From Glaciecola sp. UBA2563 (GTDB lineage Bacteria > Pseudomonadota > Gammaproteobacteria > Enterobacterales > Alteromonadaceae), in NCBI GenBank assembly GCA_002340325.1, contig DDLV01000026.1:1-17046 (forward strand): 17,046 nucleotides of DNA, read 5' to 3'. Shown in pieces: positions 1 to 6,579 of the stretch. The notes beneath the pieces are model-generated. The model made no database searches, was not told the DNA's origin, and was given only the letters and a program-made list of their open reading frames with translations. Numbering within the stretch: the stretch's first letter is position 1; every line of letters begins with the position of its first letter. The position numbers and the translations under genes were made by a program.

Positions 1-75
1 AAGCTTCGAATTCATGGATGAATTCGCAGAGCGCCCATGGATTGGGTTTATAGCGACTTTTAAATTACAATATCT
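1..75. repeat. Partial copy of a dispersed palindromic repeat, cut by the window edge
   Basis: Bases 1-15 are the exact reverse complement of 2726-2740, and bases 21-42 are the exact reverse complement of 2684-2705. Similarity continues more loosely through about 70 (GGGTT, AGCG and TTTAAAT-like blocks against the other end of the second copy). The spacer between the two conserved blocks is 5 nt here and 20 nt in the other copy. This is therefore a second, inverted and diverged member of the family at 2603-2812. Its outer part lies beyond the window. No coding sequence was recognised in 1-140, and no clear sigma-70 promoter for recJ stands out in the AT-rich stretch after it. Confidence 0.85.
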
Positions 76-140
76 GCAATCGAATGAGCGATGTTTACAA
101 AAGCAACATATAAACAGAACACAGCCAATAAAAATATAAA

Positions 141-1868
141 ATGCAAATTATAAGAAGACAGGCGTTAAGCGAGCAGCCAATTAGTGATTCCATGTCACCA
201 GTTTTAGATCGTGTTTTGAGACAACGGGGCGTTCAAACGAGTGACGAGATCGATACGCAAACAAAATCGCTTTTGCATTACAAAACGCTATTGAATATAG
301 AGTCAGCGGTAGACTTGGTTGAAGAAGCGATTCTCAACAAAAAAACTATCTGTATCGTTGGCGATTTTGATGCGGATGGCGCTACCAGCGTTGCACTTTG
401 CATGCTTTGTTTGCGAGATTTCGGGCATAATAACATGACGTACATTGTGCCAAATCGTTTTGAAAATGGTTATGGATTAACTGAGCCGGTTGTCGATTTA
501 GCAGCACAGAAAAATACAGACTTATTAATTACTGTAGATAACGGTATTTCGAGCCACGCAGGTGTTGCAAAGGCTAAATCTCTAAATTTGAAAGTGATAA
601 TCACAGACCATCACCTCCCAAGCGAAACATTGCCCAATGCAGATGCCATTCTGAACCCTAATTTACCCGATTCCATATTCCCATCGAAGCACTTGGCAGG
701 TGTGGGTGTCGCGTTTTATTTGATGCTTGCAGTTCGCGCCAGGCTTATTAGCAATCGCTATTTTGAATCCGCTCAAATACCCGTCCCCAAAATTGCGAAT
801 TATCTAGATATTGTAGCGCTAGGGACTGTTGCCGATGTCGTGCCTCTGGACAAAAATAATCGAATTTTGGTTCAACAAGGCGCGCAGCGAATTAGAAGCG
901 GACACACCAGACCTGGCATTAAAGCACTGCTAGATGTATCCAAGCGTCGTTATCAAAAGATCACATCAATAGATTTAGGCTTCGTGTTGGGGCCGAGACT
1001 AAACGCTGCTGGAAGACTTGATGACATGTCAACCGGCATAGAGTGTTTACTCACCGATTCGTTTGACCATGCGCATAGATTGGCATCTTCATTAGAAACA
1101 CTCAACCAGTCGCGCAGAACAATCGAACAAGATATGCAAAAAGAAGCAGAAGCATATTTGTCATCGGCAATAGTTGATGAAGAAGACGCACCTGCGGGCA
1201 TATGTATCTTTCAAGAAGATTTTCACGTGGGTATCGTTGGCATCGTAGCGGGGCGACTAAAAGAGAAATATTATCGTCCCACCATTGTATTTGCGGCGGA
1301 AAGCGAAGATGAGATAAAAGGCTCAGCCCGCAGCGTACCGGGTTTACATATACGCGATTTACTAGCACATATAGATGCTCATTCACCCGGCTTGATTAAA
1401 AAGTTTGGAGGGCATGCAATGGCGGCAGGCCTATCTTTGGAAAAAAGTAAATTTAATGCCTTTGTCGCCGCTTACCAGCAGGCAGCGAGTATGTTTACCG
1501 AAAGCTTACCGCAAAATGCGCAGCTTTATTCTGATGGCTCTCTCAAAAACTATGAAATGACCTTGGAGACAGCGCAGGCACTAAACTCTCAAATCCCATG
1601 GGGACAAATGTTTGAAGTCCCTCTGTTTGATGATGTGTTTGAAATAGTACAACAACGCATCGTCGGGCAAAAACACCTCAAACTTGTGGTAAGCAGGGAT
1701 AAGCAACATTTTGATGCGATAGCATTTAACGTAGATCTCAAAGAATGGCCAAACCAAACAGCACAAAAAGCACATATCGTCTATCAGCTCGACGTTAATG
1801 AATATAACCGTCGAACGGATTTACAGCTATTGGTCAGAGCAATTGAGCCATGTCGAAACAGACATTAA
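141..1868 (+). CDS. recJ: Single-stranded-DNA-specific 5'-3' exonuclease RecJ
   Basis: RecJ is a cytoplasmic DHH-family exonuclease that degrades single-stranded DNA 5' to 3' in RecFOR recombination, mismatch repair and base-excision repair. The 575-residue product has the usual full length. DHH core motifs are present: DFDADGA at about residues 75-81, TVDNG at 131-135, TDHHLP at 155-160, and GTVADVVPLD at 228-237. GPRLNAAGRLDDM is at 284-296. The DHHA1 motif GGHAMAAG lies near 423-430, followed by a C-terminal OB-like region. All metal-binding Asp/His motifs appear intact. The start at 141 fits the expected N-terminus of the family, but no convincing Shine-Dalgarno lies upstream (AT-rich). 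The 3' end overlaps recO by 19 nt, so the two are probably cotranscribed and translationally coupled. Confidence 0.97.
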   Translation: MQIIRRQALSEQPISDSMSPVLDRVLRQRGVQTSDEIDTQTKSLLHYKTLLNIESAVDLVEEAILNKKTICIVGDFDADGATSVALCMLCLRDFGHNNMTYIVPNRFENGYGLTEPVVDLAAQKNTDLLITVDNGISSHAGVAKAKSLNLKVIITDHHLPSETLPNADAILNPNLPDSIFPSKHLAGVGVAFYLMLAVRARLISNRYFESAQIPVPKIANYLDIVALGTVADVVPLDKNNRILVQQGAQRIRSGHTRPGIKALLDVSKRRYQKITSIDLGFVLGPRLNAAGRLDDMSTGIECLLTDSFDHAHRLASSLETLNQSRRTIEQDMQKEAEAYLSSAIVDEEDAPAGICIFQEDFHVGIVGIVAGRLKEKYYRPTIVFAAESEDEIKGSARSVPGLHIRDLLAHIDAHSPGLIKKFGGHAMAAGLSLEKSKFNAFVAAYQQAASMFTESLPQNAQLYSDGSLKNYEMTLETAQALNSQIPWGQMFEVPLFDDVFEIVQQRIVGQKHLKLVVSRDKQHFDAIAFNVDLKEWPNQTAQKAHIVYQLDVNEYNRRTDLQLLVRAIEPCRNRH

Positions 1869-2554
1869 CAGGGTTTGTTATCCATCGAAGAGCTTATCGA
1901 GAAACAAGTTTGTTGGTTGATTTCTTTACACTTGAGCAGGGCCGTATTACGGTTGTCGTGAAGGGAGTAAGATCCAACAGTAAATCATCTCGTAAAAGTC
2001 TTTTGCAACCGTTACAGCACGTGCAGTTTGATTGCGTTGGCCGAACGAATTTGAAGAATTTAACTAGAATAGATGCACAAGGCCCTGCGTTGAATTGCGA
2101 AGGATATGCTCTATACGCCACTTTTTACTTAAATGAAGTCTTGCAGCGAGCGTTGCCAGAAGCAGAACCAGCCGAATATTTGTTTGAGCAGTATGAATAT
2201 GCGTTACAACAGTTAACCAATATTAATGTCGAAAACAAAGTGGACTTGGAGCCAGTATTGAGAAAGTTTGAGTTTTCGTTGCTTATCAATCTAGGATATT
2301 TGCCCGACCTTTCATGCGAAAGTGAAAACAATGACCCGATTAGCAAAGAAAAATGCTATCAATACTATCCTGAAATAGGCTTGGTGACTTGCCCCGATAT
2401 AGCGAATAATGCAATTTCCGGCAGTGTGCTGCACAAAATACTTAACGGTGAGTTCACTAAAGAGACATTACTTCCTGCTAAATACATTTGCAGGACAACG
2501 CTGCCTCTGGCAATTGGAAATAAACCTATAAAAAGCAGAGAATTGTTTGTTTAA
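1850..2554 (+). CDS. recO: DNA repair protein RecO
   Basis: RecO loads RecA onto SSB-coated DNA with RecR and anneals complementary strands. The 234-residue product is close to the usual length. The N-terminal OB fold is visible: residues 9-35 read as an RecO start (GFVIHRRAYRETSLLVDFF), followed by a basic VVKGVRSNSKSSRKSLLQP segment. The helical C-terminal part includes LRKFEFSLLINLGYLP and ends with the typical KPIKSRELF. Several cysteines occur in the C-terminal half, but no clean zinc motif can be assigned. The start codon lies inside recJ, with only a weak GAG upstream, consistent with translational coupling. In many gammaproteobacteria recO follows era and leads directly into pdxJ; here it follows recJ and is separated from pdxJ by 290 nt of repeat-rich DNA. 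Confidence 0.96.
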   Translation: MSKQTLTGFVIHRRAYRETSLLVDFFTLEQGRITVVVKGVRSNSKSSRKSLLQPLQHVQFDCVGRTNLKNLTRIDAQGPALNCEGYALYATFYLNEVLQRALPEAEPAEYLFEQYEYALQQLTNINVENKVDLEPVLRKFEFSLLINLGYLPDLSCESENNDPISKEKCYQYYPEIGLVTCPDIANNAISGSVLHKILNGEFTKETLLPAKYICRTTLPLAIGNKPIKSRELFV

Positions 2555-2602
2555 CGGGCCTTTTTTAGACAATTAACAGTGTTAAAAAATTAATCGGTCT
2601 GG

Positions 2603-2812
2603 CTCAGTTCCCTTAATTGTCGCTGAAATAAACATGGCTCATTTAATTATAGATAAGAGTGATTTGAAAGGCGCTGTGAACCCATCCATGGGCGCTCTGC
2701 GAATTTAGTTCGCGCTGTGCAGCAGATGAATTCGAAGCTTTCAAATCACTCTTATCTATAATCAACTGTAATTCGACATGTTAGAAGTTCAGCAACAATT
2801 AAGGGAACTGAG
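2603..2812. repeat. Nested inverted-repeat element (about 210 bp) between recO and pdxJ
   Basis: Two sets of arms lie one inside the other. The outer arms are 2603-2627 and 2788-2812 (24 of 25 positions complementary; mismatch at 2621/2794). The inner arms are 2646-2670 and 2738-2762 (25 of 25). The sequence between outer and inner arms is also partly related, for example ACATG on both sides. The centre (2671-2737) holds CATCCATG at 2683-2690, a direct repeat GCGCTGTG at 2671-2678 and 2712-2719, and the blocks shared in inverse orientation with window bases 1-42. No open reading frame of note is inside. It looks like a non-autonomous palindromic element (MITE-like or REP-like). The transcript could fold into a very long hairpin, but no U-tract follows, so it is not a standard terminator. 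Confidence 0.88.
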
Positions 2813-2844
2813 ACATAGTCTAAAATTAAATCGGAATTTATTTT

Positions 2845-3582
2845 ATGCAAAATATCCTTCTTGGTGTCAATATTGACCACGTAGCGACTCTTCGAAATGC
2901 GCGAGGAACTCGTTATCCTAATCCAGTGCATGCTGCAGATATAGCTGAACGCGCAGGTGCTGATGGCATAACGGTCCACTTACGAGAAGATCGCAGGCAT
3001 ATCCGTGATCTTGATGTGGAATTGCTCAAAAAGACAATCAACACTCGAATGAATCTGGAAATGGCAGTTACAGACGAGATGTTATCGATTGCACAAAAAA
3101 TTAAACCCGAATTTTGCTGCCTAGTGCCTGAAAAACGAGAAGAGTTAACCACTGAAGGCGGCCTCGATGTCGCTGGCAACGCGAGCAAAATTAAAGACGC
3201 GTGCTCGCTACTACAGGAACAAGGCACATTGGCGTCATTATTCATCGATGCTGATGAAAAACAAATCGAAGCGTCATTGGAAGCAGAAGCACCATTTATT
3301 GAAATTCACACAGGACAGTATGCTGAGGCAACGAGCGAAGAGCAAGCGAGTGCAGAGTTACAACGGTTGGTTTCGGGCATTAAATATGCCGATAGACTTG
3401 GGTTAAAAGTCAACGCGGGGCATGGCTTGCACTATCACAATGTACAGCAAATAGCTGCAATCCCTGAGCTTATCGAACTGAATATTGGGCATGCAATAGT
3501 GGCAAGGGCTGTTTTTGACGGTCTACACAAAGCAGTCGCTGACATGAAGGCACTGATGGTCAATGCAAGGATGAGCAGCTAA
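2845..3582 (+). CDS. pdxJ: Pyridoxine 5'-phosphate synthase PdxJ
   Basis: PdxJ condenses 3-amino-2-oxopropyl phosphate with 1-deoxy-D-xylulose 5-phosphate to form pyridoxine 5'-phosphate, the last ring-forming step of DXP-dependent vitamin B6 synthesis. It is a TIM-barrel enzyme of 245 residues, the normal length. Visible signatures: GVNIDHVATLRNAR at about 7-20, the HLREDRRHI phosphate and active-site loop at 45-53, NLEMAV, CLVPEKREELTTEGG, EIHTGQYA, NAGHGLHYHN and LNIGHAIVARAVF near the C-terminus. The Shine-Dalgarno is weak (GGAA at 2833-2836, about 8-9 nt from the ATG). The stop is separated by 2 nt from the acpS start, so the two form an operon. With the repeat element upstream, the pair probably has its own promoter, but I could only find weak candidates. 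Confidence 0.98.
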   Translation: MQNILLGVNIDHVATLRNARGTRYPNPVHAADIAERAGADGITVHLREDRRHIRDLDVELLKKTINTRMNLEMAVTDEMLSIAQKIKPEFCCLVPEKREELTTEGGLDVAGNASKIKDACSLLQEQGTLASLFIDADEKQIEASLEAEAPFIEIHTGQYAEATSEEQASAELQRLVSGIKYADRLGLKVNAGHGLHYHNVQQIAAIPELIELNIGHAIVARAVFDGLHKAVADMKALMVNARMSS

Positions 3583-3584
3583 TT

Positions 3585-3974
3585 GTGATTTGGGGTATCG
3601 GTACTGATATTGTTGAAGTCGAGCGTATGCGAGCAGCCGTTACCAAGGGTGATGCACTAGCAAAACGCGTACTGACCGAACGAGAGTTTGTTGAATACAC
3701 CTCAGCAACAGATCAGCCTGCATTTCTTGCTAAACGTTTCGCAGCAAAAGAAGCTGTTGTCAAGGCTGTCGGTTCTGGTATTGGTAATGGGTTTGGCTGG
3801 CAACACATGCAAGTTGAGCACGACAAGCTGGGTCGTCCACTTTTACAACCTCTGGGAGAATTATCCCAGTGGTGTAAAACAAATCAAATTCTCGGCGTGC
3901 ATATCAGCATATCGGATGAAAAAGAATACGCCATAGCTTATGCGTTGATAGAAAGTGAAATTTCACGTCCATAA
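3585..3974 (+). CDS. acpS: Holo-[acyl-carrier-protein] synthase AcpS
   Basis: AcpS transfers 4'-phosphopantetheine from CoA to the conserved serine of acyl carrier protein, activating it for fatty-acid synthesis. The 129-residue product has the usual small size. The N-terminal GIGTDIVEVERM carries the metal-binding Asp8, and RFAAKEAVVKA (about 51-61) carries the catalytic and metal-binding Glu56 and Lys60. GSGIGNGF and the final HISISDEKEYAIAYAL strand are also typical. The start is GTG, 2 nt after the pdxJ stop, and gives the standard N-terminus of the family. The pdxJ-acpS order is conserved across many gammaproteobacteria. A short hairpin (stem 3992-3996/4003-4007) lies just downstream without a T-run. 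Confidence 0.97.
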   Translation: MIWGIGTDIVEVERMRAAVTKGDALAKRVLTEREFVEYTSATDQPAFLAKRFAAKEAVVKAVGSGIGNGFGWQHMQVEHDKLGRPLLQPLGELSQWCKTNQILGVHISISDEKEYAIAYALIESEISRP

Positions 3975-4025
3975 ACGACCATTTGTTATGACGCAGCCTT
4001 TTCTGCGCGGGATTGTCTTGTAATT

Positions 4026-4505
4026 TTAGCGTTTGGCATCCAATGCAGCTTGTAACTTGTCCAACTCTTCTTGCGAGAAATCGCCACGCTCTATCATACG
4101 TTCGATGGCGCGCGTTTTATTCTTAGAAAGTAGCGTTACAACATCGATATCGCTAGTGCGGATAATCTCTACATTTCTATCACTGTCGGCCATATTCCCA
4201 ATAAAGATTGAGTCTTCATCTCTCTTCATATTGCTGAGAAGGTTCATCAGCTTATCTCTGACGTTATCATCAAGCATGTATAGTTCATTTTCGATATCTT
4301 TCACATCATCGTAATCCTCTAGATTGAATGTATAAACCTGAGCATCGTCATCTTCGGACACAACCACTTCCAAGTTGCTATCAGTGGAAGCCATGATTTT
4401 TACTACGTCTTTTTCTTTTTTAATCTCAGCATTAGCTGATGCGCATAAAAACAAAACTAACATAGCGATAATTGTAACGCCTCGGCTTTTTTCAAATGTT
4501 TCCAT
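4026..4505 (-). CDS. Small acidic exported protein of unknown function
   Basis: I do not recognise this 159-residue protein. Residues 1-26 look like a Sec signal peptide: a charged start, the hydrophobic core TIIAMLVLFLCA, and an ANA signal-peptidase-I site just before residue 27. The mature part is about 130 residues and strongly acidic (for example SEDDDAQ and NLEDYDDVKD), then predicted helical, ending in NKTRAIERMIERGDFSQEELDKLQAALDAKR. No cysteines remain after cleavage. Translation is supported by AAGGA about 8 nt before the ATG. It points away from the sigma-54 two-component pair across a 415-nt region, and a sigma-54-like promoter (4602-4618) faces it. It may therefore be a target or an accessory periplasmic partner of that system. 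That link is inferred from position only. Confidence 0.75.
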   Translation of the reverse strand: METFEKSRGVTIIAMLVLFLCASANAEIKKEKDVVKIMASTDSNLEVVVSEDDDAQVYTFNLEDYDDVKDIENELYMLDDNVRDKLMNLLSNMKRDEDSIFIGNMADSDRNVEIIRTSDIDVVTLLSKNKTRAIERMIERGDFSQEELDKLQAALDAKR

Positions 4506-4601
4506 CGATATATCCTTCTTTTAATTAGGTTAAGATTTATAGTCGTCTCGTTTCCTCAAGCCACTCTTTTCGGGCTTGTTGACAAGACTTAATCGCTATT
4601 T

Positions 4602-4618
4602 AACAAGCCCTATGCCAA
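4602..4618 (-). promoter_or_regulatory. Candidate sigma-54 promoter facing the exported-protein gene
   Basis: Read on the minus strand the segment is TTGGCATAGGGCTTGTT. The -24 element TGGCA is perfect. The -12 element is TTGT instead of TTGC, and the GG-to-G(C/T) spacing of 10 nt is correct for sigma-54. Transcription would begin near 4590, giving a leader of roughly 85 nt before the ATG at 4505. The right arm of the 4572-4580/4602-4610 dyad overlaps the -12 element. The nearby gene for a sigma-54 activator makes the site plausible, but the -12 deviation weakens it. Confidence 0.4.
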
Positions 4619-4702
4619 ATAAGAAAAGTATCATTGATTCAATTATTTAGTGAATAATGATGCGTAAACTAGTGGTAACGGTTCGTTTAAATTTCCTGAT
4701 AT

Positions 4703-4719
4703 GGGAAACAGAATTTCCC
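4703..4719. promoter_or_regulatory. Operator-like dyad GGGAAA-N5-TTTCCC
   Basis: This is a perfect 6-bp inverted repeat with a 5-nt spacer. It lies about 100 bp upstream of the candidate sigma-54 promoter (on the minus strand) and about 200 bp before the kinase start. That is a usual position for an enhancer site of a sigma-54 activator, and a Fis-type helix-turn-helix dimer would bind such a dyad. There is only one clear copy. Assignment to the adjacent regulator is inference. Confidence 0.35.
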
Positions 4720-4920
4720 CAAATGAGGAATTTGCCTTTGACCTGCTGAAAAATATCAATGATATTGTGAGTAAATTCATAACGTTACGAAAATGCACAA
4801 TAGGCCTGATTATTGAAGCTGAATATTGAACCTGACTAAGCAAGTTACTTCGAATAAATTTGTTCCAAGAAACGGGCAGCGCATATTGCGTAACAACGAC
4901 TGACTTCAGTGAATAGATAA

Positions 4921-6579
4921 ATGAATAATCAATCAAAATTTGAAAGTAAAAATGACAGTGGATTATCTTTGTCAACGTATGTGTTTGGCATAATCGGCAC
5001 TTTTTTACTTACGCTTTCGGCGATACAACTGTTAGCAATCTCTCACATTGAGGACAAAATTAGCGAAGAAATCTCAAGTAGGAGTGAGTTTATTTCAAAC
5101 AAAGCACTCGACTTTATAGTGACAGGTCAGTCTGCTGGTGCAAACGTTAAAAACGATACATCGCAGCTTTCTGGTGAAATAGAAGAAATAGTGTCCAACT
5201 TTGTTTTCTCCGCTCCTGACAGCGCGTCTCAAGATACTGATAAAAATACGCAACGCCAAACGGTCAAAATTTTAGAGAATCGCATGATTTCAACCGAAAA
5301 GATAACAACACGTAACAATGACGATGGAGGTGACTCCCAGGCAAGTGAAAATCCAACGGCAAGCCAGAGACCTGATACTGGTTCGAATAGAGAGGGTAGT
5401 TATCGTACATCTGAAAATCGTCAAATACACATAGACGATAACACGTTAATTGAGAGCGTTACATCGATCAGATTGGGGCAGGGTGAAGATGCTGGAGAAA
5501 TCGTTGAAAGGCTGCGCAAAGGGTTATCAGAGATCAGAATCGAGAGACGAAATAACGATAGTTTCGTATTATTTGCGCCTTCTTCGAGTTTAAAACAATC
5601 TAGTGTCTTCACCATTAATACAGAAGAGTCGAGAGTCAAAGCGTACTTTCGTTATTTGACGTTTGCAACACTTGGCATTGGGATACTCAGTCTACTCTTT
5701 GCTTTTTGGTTAGCGCGCCACTTAACAGCGCCACTAAGTTCGCTAGCTCACGGGTTTAAGCAGCTTCGGGACGGTAATCTGGGTTTTCAATTAGCGCCAA
5801 CCGGCGTCAAAGAAGTTAAGCAAACTGTGCAGGCATTTAATCAAACGTCGCGGCGGTTAGAAGAGCTACAGCAAATGGAAAGCCAGTTTTCCCAACAGCA
5901 ACAATTGGCAGAATTAGGAGAAATCAGCCGAGGAATGGCACATTCTTTACGAAATCCACTCAACACTATTGGTTTAGCGCTGGAAGAAATGACACAAGGT
6001 AATATTGACAGTGCACAACGGCGCAGTCTTGCAGCCAACGCGAGGCAAAAAATTAATGCGTTAGATCGCACCATCAAATCGCTGCTGATGCTAACGACAT
6101 CTGGTGTTGACAGAACGCACAATGTCTTGCTCAACGATGTCATTCAAGACGCTGCGATGCAGATGAGTATGGGAGAAAGTTGTGATATTCAATTACAGCT
6201 TCAACAAAGTGTTGTGATAAAAGGGTCTGAAGCAGAGTTGTCTGCTGTGATAATGAGTTTATTAAGTAATGCAGTTGAAGCATCAAGTGAAAAAGCATCG
6301 ATTAAGATTCAGTTGTCCACTGATAACTCAATGGCGCTGCTCAGCATTATAGACGATGGTGAAGGACTGGATGACGTAATAGCTCAACAGCTTTTTCAGC
6401 CTCACATAACATCCAAACCCGAGGGAGCCGGAATGGGACTCTACATTGCCAAAAGGATCCTAAATCATCATTATAAAGGGGAATTAACCTTAAAAAACAA
6501 CGCAGGTAAAGGATGTATCGCTACCCTGATGTTTCAGTGCTTGAGAATAGATGAAGTAGAGCGTAAAGATGAAGGATAA
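4921..6579 (+). CDS. Membrane sensor histidine kinase (partner of sigma-54 response regulator)
   Basis: This 552-residue inner-membrane histidine kinase probably phosphorylates the activator encoded next to it. TM1 is at about 19-41. A periplasmic region of about 200 residues follows (43-245), with a polar Ser/Asn/Asp/Gln-rich stretch at about 98-168. TM2 is near 246-265 and a HAMP linker at about 266-320. The phospho-acceptor is His341 in MAHSLRNPLNTIG, the NtrB/PilS-like form of the H-box. The N-box Asn450 is in LLSNAVEA. G1 is DDGEGL (478-483) and G2 is GAGMGLYIAKRIL (502-514), so the catalytic domain is intact. The periplasmic domain matches no sensor fold I recognise, so the signal is unknown. 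The start has no strong Shine-Dalgarno. The gene overlaps the regulator by 11 nt, indicating one operon. Confidence 0.92.
   Translation: MNNQSKFESKNDSGLSLSTYVFGIIGTFLLTLSAIQLLAISHIEDKISEEISSRSEFISNKALDFIVTGQSAGANVKNDTSQLSGEIEEIVSNFVFSAPDSASQDTDKNTQRQTVKILENRMISTEKITTRNNDDGGDSQASENPTASQRPDTGSNREGSYRTSENRQIHIDDNTLIESVTSIRLGQGEDAGEIVERLRKGLSEIRIERRNNDSFVLFAPSSSLKQSSVFTINTEESRVKAYFRYLTFATLGIGILSLLFAFWLARHLTAPLSSLAHGFKQLRDGNLGFQLAPTGVKEVKQTVQAFNQTSRRLEELQQMESQFSQQQQLAELGEISRGMAHSLRNPLNTIGLALEEMTQGNIDSAQRRSLAANARQKINALDRTIKSLLMLTTSGVDRTHNVLLNDVIQDAAMQMSMGESCDIQLQLQQSVVIKGSEAELSAVIMSLLSNAVEASSEKASIKIQLSTDNSMALLSIIDDGEGLDDVIAQQLFQPHITSKPEGAGMGLYIAKRILNHHYKGELTLKNNAGKGCIATLMFQCLRIDEVERKDEG

Larger units (their letters stand above)
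4506..4920. other. 415-nt divergent intergenic region with dyads and a possible sigma-54 promoter
   Basis: This gap separates the minus-strand exported-protein gene from the plus-strand kinase gene. It holds a 9-bp inverted repeat (4572-4580 with 4602-4610, 21-nt spacer), a minus-strand sigma-54-like promoter (4602-4618), and a tight dyad at 4703-4719. It is AT-rich. I found no convincing sigma-70 promoter for the kinase gene. A minus-strand reading frame across 4643-4975 lacks any sign of being real. Confidence 0.6.

Noticed and set aside
1102..1386. Minus-strand frame inside recJ
   Set aside because: Lies wholly opposite the conserved recJ gene, with no independent evidence.
2540..2575. 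Rho-independent terminator after recO
   Set aside because: A T-run (CCTTTTTT) is present but no stable hairpin precedes it.
3992..4007. Terminator between the convergent acpS and exported-protein genes
   Set aside because: The stem is only 5 bp and neither strand has a T-run directly after it.
4680..4900. Sigma-54 promoter driving the kinase gene
   Set aside because: Candidate GG and GC pairs on the plus strand have wrong spacing (11 instead of 10) or lack the -12 GC.
4643..4975. Minus-strand reading frame of 110 codons in the kinase upstream region
   Set aside because: It starts inside the kinase gene, lacks a credible ribosome binding site and has unremarkable composition for AT-rich noncoding DNA; no family recognised.
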